From positions 62,001-126,000 of the forward strand of contig NZ_JALMDK010000001.1 in NCBI RefSeq assembly GCF_023094165.1: 64,000 nucleotides of DNA, given 5' to 3'. The first letter of the stretch is position 1; each line of letters opens with the position of its first letter. Below, in pieces: positions 35,386-43,667 of the stretch. The notes under the pieces are model-generated. The model had not been told where the DNA came from, did not search any database, and worked only from the letters and a program-made list of their open reading frames with translations. A program made the translations under genes and the position numbers. The stretch comes from Crossiella sp. S99.2. GTDB lineage: Bacteria; Actinomycetota; Actinomycetes; Mycobacteriales; Pseudonocardiaceae.

Positions 35386-36108
35386 TCAGCTGCGCTCGAA
35401 GATCACATCGCGGATGATCCGGCCTTCTTCGTGCGCCCGCTGCTCGAACTTGGTCACCGGCCGCCAGTCCGGTCGCGGCGCCCAGCCACCCGGCTCGTCC
35501 GCGAACCGGTTGCGCAGCAACGGGGTCGCCCGGCAGGCGGCCATCATCTCCACCGAGTACTGCGCCCAGTCGGTGGCCAGGTGCAGGGTGCCGCCCGGCT
35601 TGATCCGGGAGGCGGCCAGCGCGACGAACTCCGGCTGCACCAGCCGCCGCTTGTGGTGCTTCTTCTTCGGCCACGGGTCCGGGAAGAAGATCCGCACCCC
35701 GTGCAGCGAATCGGCCGGGATGTTCTGCCGCAGCAGGGTGACCGCGTCCCCGCGCAGCAGCCGCAGGTTGGTCAGGCCGAGCTTCTCCACCCGCAGCAGC
35801 AGCTGGGCAAGGCCGGGCTTGTAGACCTCGGCGGCGACGTAGTTCAGCTCGGGCGCGGCCGCGGTGAGCTGCGCGGTGGTCTCGCCCATGCCGGAACCGA
35901 TCTCCAGCAGCACCGGGGCTTGGCGGCCGAACCAGGCGTCGAAGTCGACCGGGTCCGCGCCCAGTTCGTCGACCTCGCGTCCCAGCGTCGGCCAGTACTG
36001 CTCGTAGGCGCGCTGCTGTCCTGGGCTGAGCCGGGCGGTGCGCTGCACGAAGCTCACCACGGTGCGCCAGTGCGCAGGCCGGACGGGGTCCTGCCCAGTC
36101 GAAGTCAT
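35386..36108 (-). CDS. trmB: tRNA (guanine-N7-)-methyltransferase
   Basis: 240-aa SAM-dependent methyltransferase forming m7G46 in tRNA. The SAM motif LLEIGSGMGETT is near residue 70, AAEVYKPGL near 92, and the hallmark VRIFFPDPWPKKKHHKRR near 140, followed by ATDWAQYS. Start ATG 36108 has GAGGG upstream; the open frame continues 5' but without family similarity. It lies upstream of the NOS-like gene on the same strand with a 71-bp gap containing an 8-bp inverted repeat (35345-35352 with 35372-35379). Confidence 0.95.
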   Translation of the reverse strand: MTSTGQDPVRPAHWRTVVSFVQRTARLSPGQQRAYEQYWPTLGREVDELGADPVDFDAWFGRQAPVLLEIGSGMGETTAQLTAAAPELNYVAAEVYKPGLAQLLLRVEKLGLTNLRLLRGDAVTLLRQNIPADSLHGVRIFFPDPWPKKKHHKRRLVQPEFVALAASRIKPGGTLHLATDWAQYSVEMMAACRATPLLRNRFADEPGGWAPRPDWRPVTKFEQRAHEEGRIIRDVIFERS

Positions 36109-36190
36109 CGTTCCCTCACGCCGCGGTCCTGCGATTACGGCCCCGACTCTGCCAAATGGCAGTGCCGGGGCCGCAGTCGGGTCCAGCGGG

Positions 36191-36808
36191 CTACCAGCCC
36201 TCGATCTCTGCCAGCCGGGCGGCGAGTCCGGCGAGTCCGGCCACGGCCACCGCGGGCCGGGGGTCGTTCTCGTGCGCCGGGTGCACATCGAGCCAGCCCA
36301 GGTGCGCATCGGTCAGGGTCACCGTGGTCGGCAACCCGGTCGAGGTGCCAGGGTCCGACGGCACGTACTCCCAGTAACCGTCTTCACCATCACCCACCCA
36401 GGGGACGTAGAACCACCCGGGACGGTTGGCCAGCAGCTCGTGCACACCGTCCTCAACGGCGAATCCGGCCTGCCGGTGCACCAGGTCGCCGCGGTGCAGA
36501 GCGCGCAGCCACCACGGCGCCTGCACCGTGTTGCCGCCGTGCGAGGCCGCCCGGAACAGGTGCAGCACCTGGCGCTCCGGCGCCCGCTCCACCCAGGACC
36601 GGCGGGCCTGCGCGGGGGTGGTCGCGGCGGCGGCGTAACCCATGCGTTCGATCGCCTGGGACCATTCCAGTGCCGCGGTGGGCTCAACCCTGAGCCCGGA
36701 GAGTCGTGCTGGCGGGCGCCGCTTGATCTGGTCCCCGCGCTGGTTCGGCAGTCTCGACAACGCTGTCGATGCGCTCACCGTCGGTGAGTCGAGCATCGGT
36801 TCGGTCAT
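36191..36808 (-). CDS. Hypothetical protein, tryptophan-rich C-terminal half
   Basis: 205-aa soluble protein that I do not recognise. The N-terminal 50 residues are probably disordered. The rest has many aromatic residues (WSQAIERMGY, APWWLRALHRGD, RPGWFYVPWVGDGEDGYWEY) suggesting a compact all-beta or alpha/beta domain, and it ends in an alanine-rich helix. There is no signal peptide or membrane segment. ATG 36808 is chosen because GGAGG lies five bases upstream; the GTG two codons earlier overlaps that site. It precedes trmB on the same strand by 82 bp. Confidence 0.7.
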   Translation of the reverse strand: MTEPMLDSPTVSASTALSRLPNQRGDQIKRRPPARLSGLRVEPTAALEWSQAIERMGYAAAATTPAQARRSWVERAPERQVLHLFRAASHGGNTVQAPWWLRALHRGDLVHRQAGFAVEDGVHELLANRPGWFYVPWVGDGEDGYWEYVPSDPGTSTGLPTTVTLTDAHLGWLDVHPAHENDPRPAVAVAGLAGLAARLAEIEGW

Positions 36809-36983
36809 GATCACCTCCGACCTCTGTGAGGTCTCACCCCCATCTGATCGGTGTTCTGGCCTGCTGTCATGTCGAAGTGCGCTGTTTCACGGCGCGTTAA
36901 CGCAATGCATACGCCGCGCAACCTAGGCGACATCCCCGTACTGTGACGTAGACAACATTCGGTCCCTGCCCTTGGGGTGTTCC

Positions 36984-37451
36984 GTGGCTGAGCGCTTGCG
37001 CGAATCGGTGGACATCAGCGGTGGAGTGGTGGTCGGCGTGGACGGTTCGGCGTCCTCGCTGCGGGCCCTGCGAGTGGCGGTGGACGAGGCGTGTCTGCGG
37101 GAGTTGCCGCTGCACGTGGTGCGGGCCTGGACGCTGCGCACCGCGCCCCGGCCGCCGGACTGCCCGGCCGGTTCGGTGGCCAGCGTGACCGAGTACTCGG
37201 AGTGGCTGCGCAAGCAGACCGCGGAGCTGGTCGAGGCGCACATCGGCAAGCGCGCGGACTGTCAGATCGAGGTGCACGTGGTGCACTCGCCCTCGCCGCA
37301 GGGGCTGATCGCCGCGTCCAACGGCGCCGATCTGCTGGTGGTCGGCCATCGCGGCCGGGGCGGATTCGCCGGACTGGTGCTGGGCTCGGTGGCCGACCAG
37401 GTGGTCCGGCACGCCCGCTGCTCGGTGCTGGTGGTCCGGCCCAACGTCTAG
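36984..37451 (+). CDS. Universal stress protein (UspA family)
   Basis: 155-aa single-domain USP. It begins with VVVGVDGSASSLRAL and has the ATP-binding signature G-x2-G-x9-G-S (GHRGRGG...LGSVADQVV) near residue 125, so it is of the ATP-binding class. It ends SVLVVRPNV. GTG 36984 is chosen over TTG 36972, since a GGGG tract lies nine bases upstream. The leader 36809-36983 contains a small inverted repeat but no clear DosR-type box. Such proteins act in survival under hypoxia or stasis in mycobacteria. Confidence 0.88.
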   Translation: MAERLRESVDISGGVVVGVDGSASSLRALRVAVDEACLRELPLHVVRAWTLRTAPRPPDCPAGSVASVTEYSEWLRKQTAELVEAHIGKRADCQIEVHVVHSPSPQGLIAASNGADLLVVGHRGRGGFAGLVLGSVADQVVRHARCSVLVVRPNV

Positions 37452-37466
37452 GGGCTGGCGCCGTCT

Positions 37467-37516
37467 AAAAAAGAGTGGAGCCCCGGCGACCCCCCGAAGG
37501 TCGCCGGGACCCCACT
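37467..37516 (-). terminator. Strong intrinsic terminator with T6 tract
   Basis: On the minus strand a stem of 16 pairs in 18 (37499-37516 with 37474-37491) around a 7-nt TTCGGGG loop is followed, one base later, by six T residues (37472-37467). It ends transcription of the orphan ABC-domain gene at 37632-38021 and faces the end of the universal stress gene. Confidence 0.9.
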
Positions 37517-37525
37517 GCCGACTTC

Positions 37526-37584
37526 GCGGGCCCCGAACCCGCAGCCATCGGTTGCTTCCCTGTGAAGTCCTCGTCCTGGAGGAC
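37526..37584 (-). other. Structured 3' region: two more hairpins and a possible 27-codon ORF
   Basis: Upstream of the terminator on the minus strand lie two hairpins. One is a 5-bp stem GCGGG/CCCGC (37526-37542) with a TTCGGGG loop identical to that of the terminator hairpin. The other is GTCCTC/GAGGAC with a 6-nt loop (37567-37584). The same strand holds a tiny ORF of 27 codons (ATG 37548 to TAG 37465, preceded by AGGGAAG) that would end inside the T-tract. It could be a small RNA processed from the 3' UTR or a peptide gene; neither is proven. Confidence 0.4.
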
Positions 37585-37631
37585 GCCACTGGGTATACCC
37601 GGGTTGCGTTGTTTCCGAAAATTTCTTTCCG

Positions 37632-38021
37632 CTAGCCCGGGGAGTCTGTGCGCAGCTCGTGCAGCACCAGTCCGTGGCTGGCCGCCAGCTCGCCCACCTG
37701 CTCCGCGCTGGCGCCGCTGACGGTGAGCGATCCTACCCACTCGTTGCCCAGCTCCCGGCGCACCGCGAACCCGGCCCCGGTGAGCACCCGAGCCAGCTCC
37801 TCGCACTGCGGGCTGCGTACCAGCACCACCGGACCTCGTTGGCGCACAAGGAGTTCCGGATGTGTCAGGCTCTCGGCGGCGCCGTTGTCGGACCGGGTCG
37901 CCTCGGGCGCGTGCTCGGGCTGGGCCCCGGCCAGCCTGCGCAGGACCCGCCCGAATCGGCAGGTGGGATGCGCGGTGGTCCTGGTCCCGCATGGTTCGGT
38001 CGCGGTGACCGTCTCGATCAT
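37632..38021 (-). CDS. Stand-alone ABC-transporter ATPase C-terminal domain
   Basis: 129-aa protein with no Walker motifs. Its second half matches the accessory C-terminal domain of ABC-2-type (drug/antibiotic exporter) ATPases: VVLVRSPQCEELARVL, then SLTVSGASAEQVGELAA and GLVLHELRTDSPG. In complete ATPases this is followed by a short E-E-x-F-x-x-LT tail, missing here. Start ATG 38021 has AGGAG eight bases upstream and the gene has a strong terminator, so it looks expressed rather than decayed. It may be a freed regulatory domain or the remnant of an ABC gene. Confidence 0.65.
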   Translation of the reverse strand: MIETVTATEPCGTRTTAHPTCRFGRVLRRLAGAQPEHAPEATRSDNGAAESLTHPELLVRQRGPVVLVRSPQCEELARVLTGAGFAVRRELGNEWVGSLTVSGASAEQVGELAASHGLVLHELRTDSPG

Positions 38022-38144
38022 TGCCGGGGCTCCTGGGGGTGAGATCGCCTCCCTGGCCAACAATGACCGGAAAGAGTGGTATTTCGCGTCCTCCGTTGGT
38101 CGGGACTTGGCGTCATACCGTGGATGGACCCCTACGGTTCGACC

Positions 38145-38579
38145 ATGGGCTACAACGACGCGCCAGAAGGCTGGTGGCGGGAGTTCATCGCCGCCACCCC
38201 GCCGCACACCGGCAAGCTCGCCGTCACCCGCAAGGACGGCTCCCCGCACGTCTCGCCGATCTGGGTCGACCTGGACGGGGACGACCTGGTGTTCACCACC
38301 TACGCGCCCTCGATCAAGGGCAAGTCGATCGCGCGCGACGGCCGGGTGTCGATCTGCTTCGACAACGAGCGCCCGCCGTTCGACTTCGTGACCGTCACCG
38401 GCACCGCGACCACCACCGACGATCCGGAGACCGTCCGGTACTGGGCGGGCAGGCTGGGCGCGCGGTACATGGGCGCGGACCGGGCCGAGGAGTTCGCCAA
38501 GCGCAACGGCGGCGAGGGTGAGCTGCTGGTCCGGGTGAAGATCGACAAAGTGGTGGCCAAGACCGACGTGGCCGACTGA
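38145..38579 (+). CDS. PPOX-class F420-dependent oxidoreductase-like protein
   Basis: 144-aa split beta-barrel flavin/deazaflavin-binding protein. Typical segments are KLAVTRKDGSPHVSPIWVDLDGDDLVFTT (given in parts: TRKDGSPHVSPIW), GKSIARDGRVSICFD and FVTVTGTATTTDD, which match Rv1155/Rv2991-type F420 reductases. It probably reduces a small quinone or enone with F420H2, or binds F420 or FMN. ATG 38145 is chosen; an in-frame ATG at 38124 would add seven residues. It is 56 bp upstream of a TetR gene. Confidence 0.82.
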   Translation: MGYNDAPEGWWREFIAATPPHTGKLAVTRKDGSPHVSPIWVDLDGDDLVFTTYAPSIKGKSIARDGRVSICFDNERPPFDFVTVTGTATTTDDPETVRYWAGRLGARYMGADRAEEFAKRNGGEGELLVRVKIDKVVAKTDVAD

Positions 38580-38585
38580 CTCCCA

Positions 38586-38631
38586 GTTTATGAACCACGG
38601 TTCACAAACTTAGTGAACCGTGGTTCACTAA
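38586..38631. promoter_or_regulatory. Two abutting TetR palindromes
   Basis: 38610-38631 is a perfect 10-2-10 inverted repeat (TTAGTGAACC-GT-GGTTCACTAA). 38586-38609 is an 11-2-11 repeat with one mismatch and the same TGAACC/GGTTCA core. They abut without spacing, end four bases before the TetR start codon, and lie just after the F420-enzyme gene. Autorepression of the TetR-SDR operon is inferred. Confidence 0.85.
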
Positions 38632-38635
38632 TGCC

Positions 38636-39229
38636 GTGGCCAGACCGAGAACGATCACCGACCAGCGGTTGCTGGACGCCGTCGGCGTGGTGCTGGGCCG
38701 CTCCGGCCCCGCCTTCACCATCGCTGACGTGGCCAAACAGGCCGGCGTGGCCACCGGCACGGTGATGCAGCGCTTCGGCAGCAAACACGGGCTGCTGCTC
38801 GCGCTGAGCCGGGCCCACCGCGGCACGCAGACCGAGGCCATGCGCGCGGCGGCCGCGGCGGCGGACAGTCCACGGGCCGCGGTGCTGGCGGCCGCCGCGG
38901 TGGGCTACGAGCTGCTGGACAACGCCGAGCAGGCGGCCAACAACCTGGCCCAGCTCGGCGTCGACCTGGCCGATCCGGAGCTGCGCGAAGAGCTGACCCG
39001 CGGGTACGCCGCGGTCAACGAGGAGCTGCGGGTGCTGCTCACCGCGGCCGCGCTGCCCGGGGCGCCGCCGCCGGAACAGGCCGCGCGCATCCTCGGCGCA
39101 CTGGCCGCGGGCACCGCCGTGCACTGGTCGGTCCGGCCACGAGGACGTCTGGTGGACCGGGTCCTGGCCGACCTGGACGCCGTGCTCGCGGGCTGGTCCC
39201 GGCCCGCGCTGGGAGAGGAGTCGGAATGA
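38636..39229 (+). CDS. TetR/AcrR family transcriptional regulator
   Basis: 197-aa repressor. The HTH lies at about residues 10-50 (FTIADVAKQAGVATGTVMQRFGSKHGLL). The C-terminal domain is alanine-rich and helical. Start GTG 38636 is four bases beyond a 22-bp perfect palindrome. Its stop overlaps the ATG of the following SDR gene (ATGA, 39226-39229), so regulator and enzyme are translated together and the SDR is the likely target function. Confidence 0.88.
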   Translation: MARPRTITDQRLLDAVGVVLGRSGPAFTIADVAKQAGVATGTVMQRFGSKHGLLLALSRAHRGTQTEAMRAAAAAADSPRAAVLAAAAVGYELLDNAEQAANNLAQLGVDLADPELREELTRGYAAVNEELRVLLTAAALPGAPPPEQAARILGALAAGTAVHWSVRPRGRLVDRVLADLDAVLAGWSRPALGEESE

Positions 39230-40143
39230 GCAATGTGTTGGCGGACAAGGTAGTTCTCGTCACCGGCGGCACCAGAGGGGCCGGCCGCGGGATCTCGGTG
39301 GAGCTGGGCGCGCTGGGCGCCACGGTCTATGTCACCGGGCGCAGCAGCCGGAGCACCGGGCCCTCGCCGATGGGGCGGGCCGAGACCATCGAGGACACCG
39401 CCGAACTGGTCACCGCGGCGGGCGGCACCGGCATCCCGGTGCGCTGCGACCACACCGAAGAGTCCGATGTGGACAGTCTGGTGGCGCGCATCCGCGCGGG
39501 ACATGGCCGGCTGGACGTGCTGGTGAACGACGTCTGGGGCGGCGACGGCTTCTCCGAGCACAAACCGGTCTGGGAACACGACCTGGGCAAGGGCCTGGCC
39601 ATGCTGCGCAACGGCCTGGACACCCACCTGATCGCCCTGCACAAGGCGCTGCCACTGCTCATCGCCCAGCCCGGCGGACTGCTGGTGGAGATCACCGACG
39701 GCGATGAGATGTTCAACCAGCGCTACCGCGAAGCGGTCTACTACGACCTGGTCAAGGCGGCCATCCTGCGGCTGGGCAAGGTCATGCACCAGGAGCTGGC
39801 GCCGCACGGCGGCAGCTCGGTCGCGCTCACCCCCGGCTTCCTGCGCTCCGAGGAGGTGCTCGACCACTTCGGCGTCACCGAGGCCAGCTGGCGCGAGGCC
39901 CTCGCCAAGGACCGCCACTTCGGCATCTCCGAGACCCCGCACTACCTCGGCCGCGCGGTCGCCGCACTGGCCGCCGACCCGGACCGGGCGCGCTGGGGCG
40001 GGCAGTCGCTGTCCTCCTGGCAGCTGGCCAAGGCCTATGGCTTCACCGACGTCGACGGGTCCCGCCCGGACTGCGGCAGCTACTTCGCCGACAACGTCTT
40101 CACCGAGTCCCCACTGGACCGGGACCCGGCGCAGTACCGCTAA
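39226..40143 (+). CDS. SDR family oxidoreductase (DHRS1-like)
   Basis: 305-aa SDR. The NAD(P) motif TGGTRGAGRGI is at residues 13-23, with VTGRSSR further on suggesting NADP preference. VNDVWGGDG replaces the usual NNAG region. The active-site Tyr/Lys is in AVYYDLVKAAI, and ALTPGFLRSEE follows. The pattern resembles the DHRS1-type long SDRs. It is co-translated with the TetR regulator upstream and ends two bases before the convergent response-regulator gene. The substrate is unknown. Confidence 0.87.
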   Translation: MSNVLADKVVLVTGGTRGAGRGISVELGALGATVYVTGRSSRSTGPSPMGRAETIEDTAELVTAAGGTGIPVRCDHTEESDVDSLVARIRAGHGRLDVLVNDVWGGDGFSEHKPVWEHDLGKGLAMLRNGLDTHLIALHKALPLLIAQPGGLLVEITDGDEMFNQRYREAVYYDLVKAAILRLGKVMHQELAPHGGSSVALTPGFLRSEEVLDHFGVTEASWREALAKDRHFGISETPHYLGRAVAALAADPDRARWGGQSLSSWQLAKAYGFTDVDGSRPDCGSYFADNVFTESPLDRDPAQYR

Positions 40144-40144
40144 C

Positions 40145-40804
40145 TCAGGCGTCGCCGGGGCGGGCCAGTCCGGTCTCGTAGGCCAGGACCACGGCCTGCA
40201 CCCGGTCGCGCAGGTCCAGTTTGGACAGGATGCGGCCGACGTGGGTCTTCACCGTCGCCTCGGACAGGAACAGCGTCTTGGCGATCTCCGCGTTGGACAG
40301 GCCCTTGGACACCAGCACCAGCACCTCGCGCTCCCGCTCGGTGAGCGTGTCCAGCACGGTGGCATCGCGCAGCTGACCCGACTCCGGCGAACCCAGGAAG
40401 CGCTCCAGCAGCCGCCGGGTGACACTCGGCGAGACCACCGCGTCGCCATTGGCCACCGCGCGCAACGCCGAGACCAGGTCGGCGGGCGGAGTGTCCTTGA
40501 GCAGGAAGCCGCTGGCCCCGCCGCGCAGCGCGGCCAGCACGTACTCGTCCAGGTCGAAAGTGGTCATCACCAGCACCTTGGCGGTGCCGTCGGTGCTGAT
40601 CCGCTTGGTCGCCTCGACCCCGTCCAGCACCGGCATCCGCACGTCCATCAGGACCACGTCCGGGCGCAGCTCAGCCGCCTTGCGGACCGCCTCGCTGCCG
40701 TCCGCGGCCTCGCCGACCACCTCGATGTCGGCCTGGGCGTCGAGGACCATGCGGAACCCGATGCGCATCAGTTCCTGGTCGTCCACCAGCATCACGCGGA
40801 TCAC
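40145..40804 (-). CDS. NarL/FixJ-type response regulator
   Basis: 219-aa response regulator. The receiver domain (1-120) has the phosphoacceptor Asp in VVLMDVRMP near residue 54, acidic residues in LVDDQE and the conserved Lys in LKDTPP. The LuxR-type HTH (about 150-212) reads LTEREREVLVLVSKGLSNAEIA and TVKTHVGRIL. GTG 40804 is chosen because the receiver motif begins right after it. It is 27 bp downstream of its kinase gene. Confidence 0.93.
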   Translation of the reverse strand: MIRVMLVDDQELMRIGFRMVLDAQADIEVVGEAADGSEAVRKAAELRPDVVLMDVRMPVLDGVEATKRISTDGTAKVLVMTTFDLDEYVLAALRGGASGFLLKDTPPADLVSALRAVANGDAVVSPSVTRRLLERFLGSPESGQLRDATVLDTLTEREREVLVLVSKGLSNAEIAKTLFLSEATVKTHVGRILSKLDLRDRVQAVVLAYETGLARPGDA

Positions 40805-40831
40805 GGTGGCGAGCTTAGAGGGCACCGGGGC

Positions 40832-42019
40832 TCACGACCCGGCGGCGCGGTTGGTCAGCGGCAGCCGGGCGAAGACCTGCCAGCCGCCGTTGGGCCGCGG
40901 CCCGGCCTCCAGCTCACCGCCGAACACGCTGGCCCGCTCCTGCATGCCGATCAGCCCGTTGCCGCCGGAGACCAGCTCCGGGCCGGGGCTGCCTGGCGAG
41001 CTGCTGCCGCTGTCGAGCACCTGCACCTGCACCGCGTCCGCACCGCGGTAGACCCGCACGATGGCGCGGACCCCGGCGCCACCGTGCTTGATCGTGTTGG
41101 TCAGCGACTCCTGCACGATCCGGTACACGCCCAGCCCGATGCCTGCCGGCAGCTCGTCCAGGTCGCCGCGCAGCTCCAGCTGCACCGGCAGGCCCACCGC
41201 GCGCACCTTCGCCACCAGCTCCTCGACCTGGCCCGCGCTGGGCTGCGGGGTCAGCTCCGGATCGTGCTCGTCGGTGGTGCGCAGCACGCCGAGCAGCCTG
41301 CGCAGCTCGTTGAGCGCCTGCCTGCCGGTGGCCGAGATGGTCTTGAGTGAACGCTCGGCCAGCTCTGGTTTCTCCTTGATCATGTAGGAGGCGCCGTCGG
41401 CCTGGACCACCATCACGCTCACCGCGTGCGCCACCACGTCGTGCAGCTCACGGGCGATCCGGGTGCGCTCCTGGGCCACCGCGATCTTGGCCTGCTGATC
41501 CCGTTCCAGTTCCAGCAGCAGCAATCGCTGCACCGCCTCCTCGTTCAGCGCCCGCCGGGCCGCGACGATCTCGCCGAGCAGCCAGGCGAAGGAGGGGGCG
41601 GCGAACCAGCTGAACACCGACCAGGCAGGCGGGCCCGGCTCCGGGAACCGCAGCAGGATGGCGAAGTTGACCAGCATGATGGCCAGGGCGAAGCTGCAGG
41701 CCGCGGTGCGGTTGCTGTAGACGGCCAGGGTGTAGAGCATGATCGGGATGCCGAACTCGCCGATCCGGTAGTCCATTTCCACCGGATGCGTGAAGATCCG
41801 CAGCACCTCGGCGAAGACGATCAGCCCGCCCGCCACCATCGGCTGCCTGCGGCGCACGATCAGCGGCACCGTGAGCAGCGCGCCGACCGAGTAGAAGTTC
41901 GCGTCGGTGACATCCCACTTCGGGCTCTTGGACGCCATGTCCAGGATGGTCAGCACGAGGACCAGCGCGGTGTCGCCCACCATCGGGTGGGACCGCAGCC
42001 ACAGGCTCAGTCTCCGCAC
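40832..42019 (-). CDS. NarL-type sensor histidine kinase (HPK7)
   Basis: 395-aa membrane kinase. About five N-terminal helices (residues 15-160) form a membrane sensor without a large extracellular domain. Then comes the HisKA_3 dimerisation segment with phospho-acceptor His in ARELHDVVAHAVSVM near 195. The ATP domain has N-box VQESLTNTIKHG and G-box GGNGLIGMQERA. The signal is unknown. It is paired with the response regulator immediately downstream. Confidence 0.92.
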   Translation of the reverse strand: MRRLSLWLRSHPMVGDTALVLVLTILDMASKSPKWDVTDANFYSVGALLTVPLIVRRRQPMVAGGLIVFAEVLRIFTHPVEMDYRIGEFGIPIMLYTLAVYSNRTAACSFALAIMLVNFAILLRFPEPGPPAWSVFSWFAAPSFAWLLGEIVAARRALNEEAVQRLLLLELERDQQAKIAVAQERTRIARELHDVVAHAVSVMVVQADGASYMIKEKPELAERSLKTISATGRQALNELRRLLGVLRTTDEHDPELTPQPSAGQVEELVAKVRAVGLPVQLELRGDLDELPAGIGLGVYRIVQESLTNTIKHGGAGVRAIVRVYRGADAVQVQVLDSGSSSPGSPGPELVSGGNGLIGMQERASVFGGELEAGPRPNGGWQVFARLPLTNRAAGS

Positions 42020-42137
42020 CCGACGAGCCTAAACACCGGTCCGGGCAGCTGCGTCGTACCGGAGGCGTACATTTCCTCCCCCTTGTGGATTACCCGTGAT
42101 CACCCGGTGCGGCCGGGCTGCGTGCGACGATGCACCG

Positions 42138-43661
42138 GTGAACCCGGGGCCACTGTCCGCAGCCGTCGCCCAGCTCTGCCAGCGGCTGACCCCGCAGGTC
42201 GGCTCGCGCACCGCGGCCGGATTCGCCGAGGTGCTGCGCAGGCTGGGCGCCCCGTTGCAGGTCGCGGTCGCCGGCCGGATCAAGTCGGGTAAGTCCACGC
42301 TGGTCAACGCGCTGATCGGGCGGCGGGTGGCGCCCACCGACATCGGCGAGTGCACCCGGCTGGTCACCCGTTTCCACTACGGCACGGTGGACCGGGTCGA
42401 GGTGGTCTTCACCGACGGCCGCAAACAGGTGCTGCCCTTCGACGCCGACGGCATGATCCCGGCCAGCCTTGGCGTGGACCTGGACACCGTCTCGCACCTG
42501 GAGGCATACCTCACCAGCGCGGTGCTGCGGGACCTCACCGTGATCGACACCCCCGGCCTCGGCTCGCTGGACGCGGCCTCGGTCGCGCGCACCGAGTCCG
42601 AGCTGCTCGGCGAGCCGGGCAAGGGCGCGGACGCGCTGGACGAGGTCTCCCGCAACGCGGTGGTCGGCGCGGAGGCCGTGCTCTACGTGGTCACCCAGAC
42701 CGTGCGCTCGGACGACCGGGCCGCGCTGGCCGCCTTCACCGCGGCCACCGCCAGCCGCGAGGCGGGCCCGGTGAACGCGATCGCGGTGCTGAACAAGGCC
42801 GACACCATCGTCCCGGAGACGGTGGCCGGCTCCGGCGGCGATCTCTGGAAAGCCGCCACCCTGCTCGCCGCGCACCAGAGCGAGACGCTCAAACCCAGGG
42901 TCGCCGACGTGCTGCCGATGATCGGCCTGCTCGCCGAGACCGCCGAGACCGGCGGCTTCACCAGCACCGACGCCGACGCGCTCAAACAACTCGCCGCCCT
43001 GGACGAGACCACCAGGTCCACCATGCTGCTCTCCGCCGACCTGTTCCTCAGCTGGGACGCCCCGGTGCCCGCCGCGACCAGGGAACACCTGCTCACCCGG
43101 CTGGACCTGCACGGCATCGGCACCGCCCTGGACCTGCTCGCCGCCGACCCCGAACTGACCGCGGGCAACCTGCGCCGCGGCCTGCTGGCGGCCTCCGGCC
43201 TGGCCGCGGTCCTGGCCAAACTGGACCTGGTGTTCAAGGCCCGCGCCGACGGCATCAAGGCCGCCGCCGCACTGGCCTCGGTCACCGCACTGGCCCGCGC
43301 CTCCGGCGACCCCGGCGAACGCCAGCGGGTGCACGACGCGATCGAGGTCCTGCTGGCCAAACCCGAAGCCCACCAGCTCCGCCTGCTGGAAGCCCTGACC
43401 CTGGTCACCTCCGGCCAGGTCGCCATGCCCGAGGACCTGGCCGAGGAGGTCCTCCGGGTCGGCGGCTCGGCCAAGGTGGACGAACAACTCGGCCTGCCCG
43501 GCCGCCCCCGCCCGGAACTACTGGCCTACGCCCTGGAACGGGCAGGCTGGTGGCGGGCCTTCGCCTCCTTCGGGGCGACTCCGGCGCAAAGCCGGGTGGC
43601 ACACGTGGTGCACCGCGCATACTTCCTGATCTGGCAACAGCTCGGCGGCGGATCCAGATGA
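42138..43661 (+). CDS. Dynamin-like GTPase 1
   Basis: 507-aa large GTPase of the bacterial dynamin family. G1 is AGRIKSGKST (about 46-55), G3 DTPGLGS, and G4 NKAD near residue 215. Helical stalk-like regions follow, with no clear transmembrane paddle. Start GTG 42138. It lies 530 bp or more upstream of a second dynamin-like GTPase but is separated from it by a toxin-antitoxin pair on the other strand. Paired dynamin-like proteins (IniA/IniC in mycobacteria, DynA/DynB in Streptomyces) remodel membranes or repair envelope damage. Confidence 0.85.
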   Translation: MNPGPLSAAVAQLCQRLTPQVGSRTAAGFAEVLRRLGAPLQVAVAGRIKSGKSTLVNALIGRRVAPTDIGECTRLVTRFHYGTVDRVEVVFTDGRKQVLPFDADGMIPASLGVDLDTVSHLEAYLTSAVLRDLTVIDTPGLGSLDAASVARTESELLGEPGKGADALDEVSRNAVVGAEAVLYVVTQTVRSDDRAALAAFTAATASREAGPVNAIAVLNKADTIVPETVAGSGGDLWKAATLLAAHQSETLKPRVADVLPMIGLLAETAETGGFTSTDADALKQLAALDETTRSTMLLSADLFLSWDAPVPAATREHLLTRLDLHGIGTALDLLAADPELTAGNLRRGLLAASGLAAVLAKLDLVFKARADGIKAAAALASVTALARASGDPGERQRVHDAIEVLLAKPEAHQLRLLEALTLVTSGQVAMPEDLAEEVLRVGGSAKVDEQLGLPGRPRPELLAYALERAGWWRAFASFGATPAQSRVAHVVHRAYFLIWQQLGGGSR

Positions 43662-43667
43662 GGCCGC

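Noticed and set aside
37526..37542. tRNA T-arm-like hairpin (GCGGG-TTCGGGG-CCCGC on the minus strand)
   Set aside because: The loop lacks the conserved A of TTCRA and no matching acceptor, D-arm or anticodon arm could be placed, so no tRNA (including tRNA-Sec) is called.
37474..37542. Possible 6C-type actinobacterial RNA on the plus strand
   Set aside because: The C-runs are mostly part of the stem rather than a six-C loop in each hairpin, and the clear T-tract lies on the opposite strand, so the region is better read as a minus-strand terminator.
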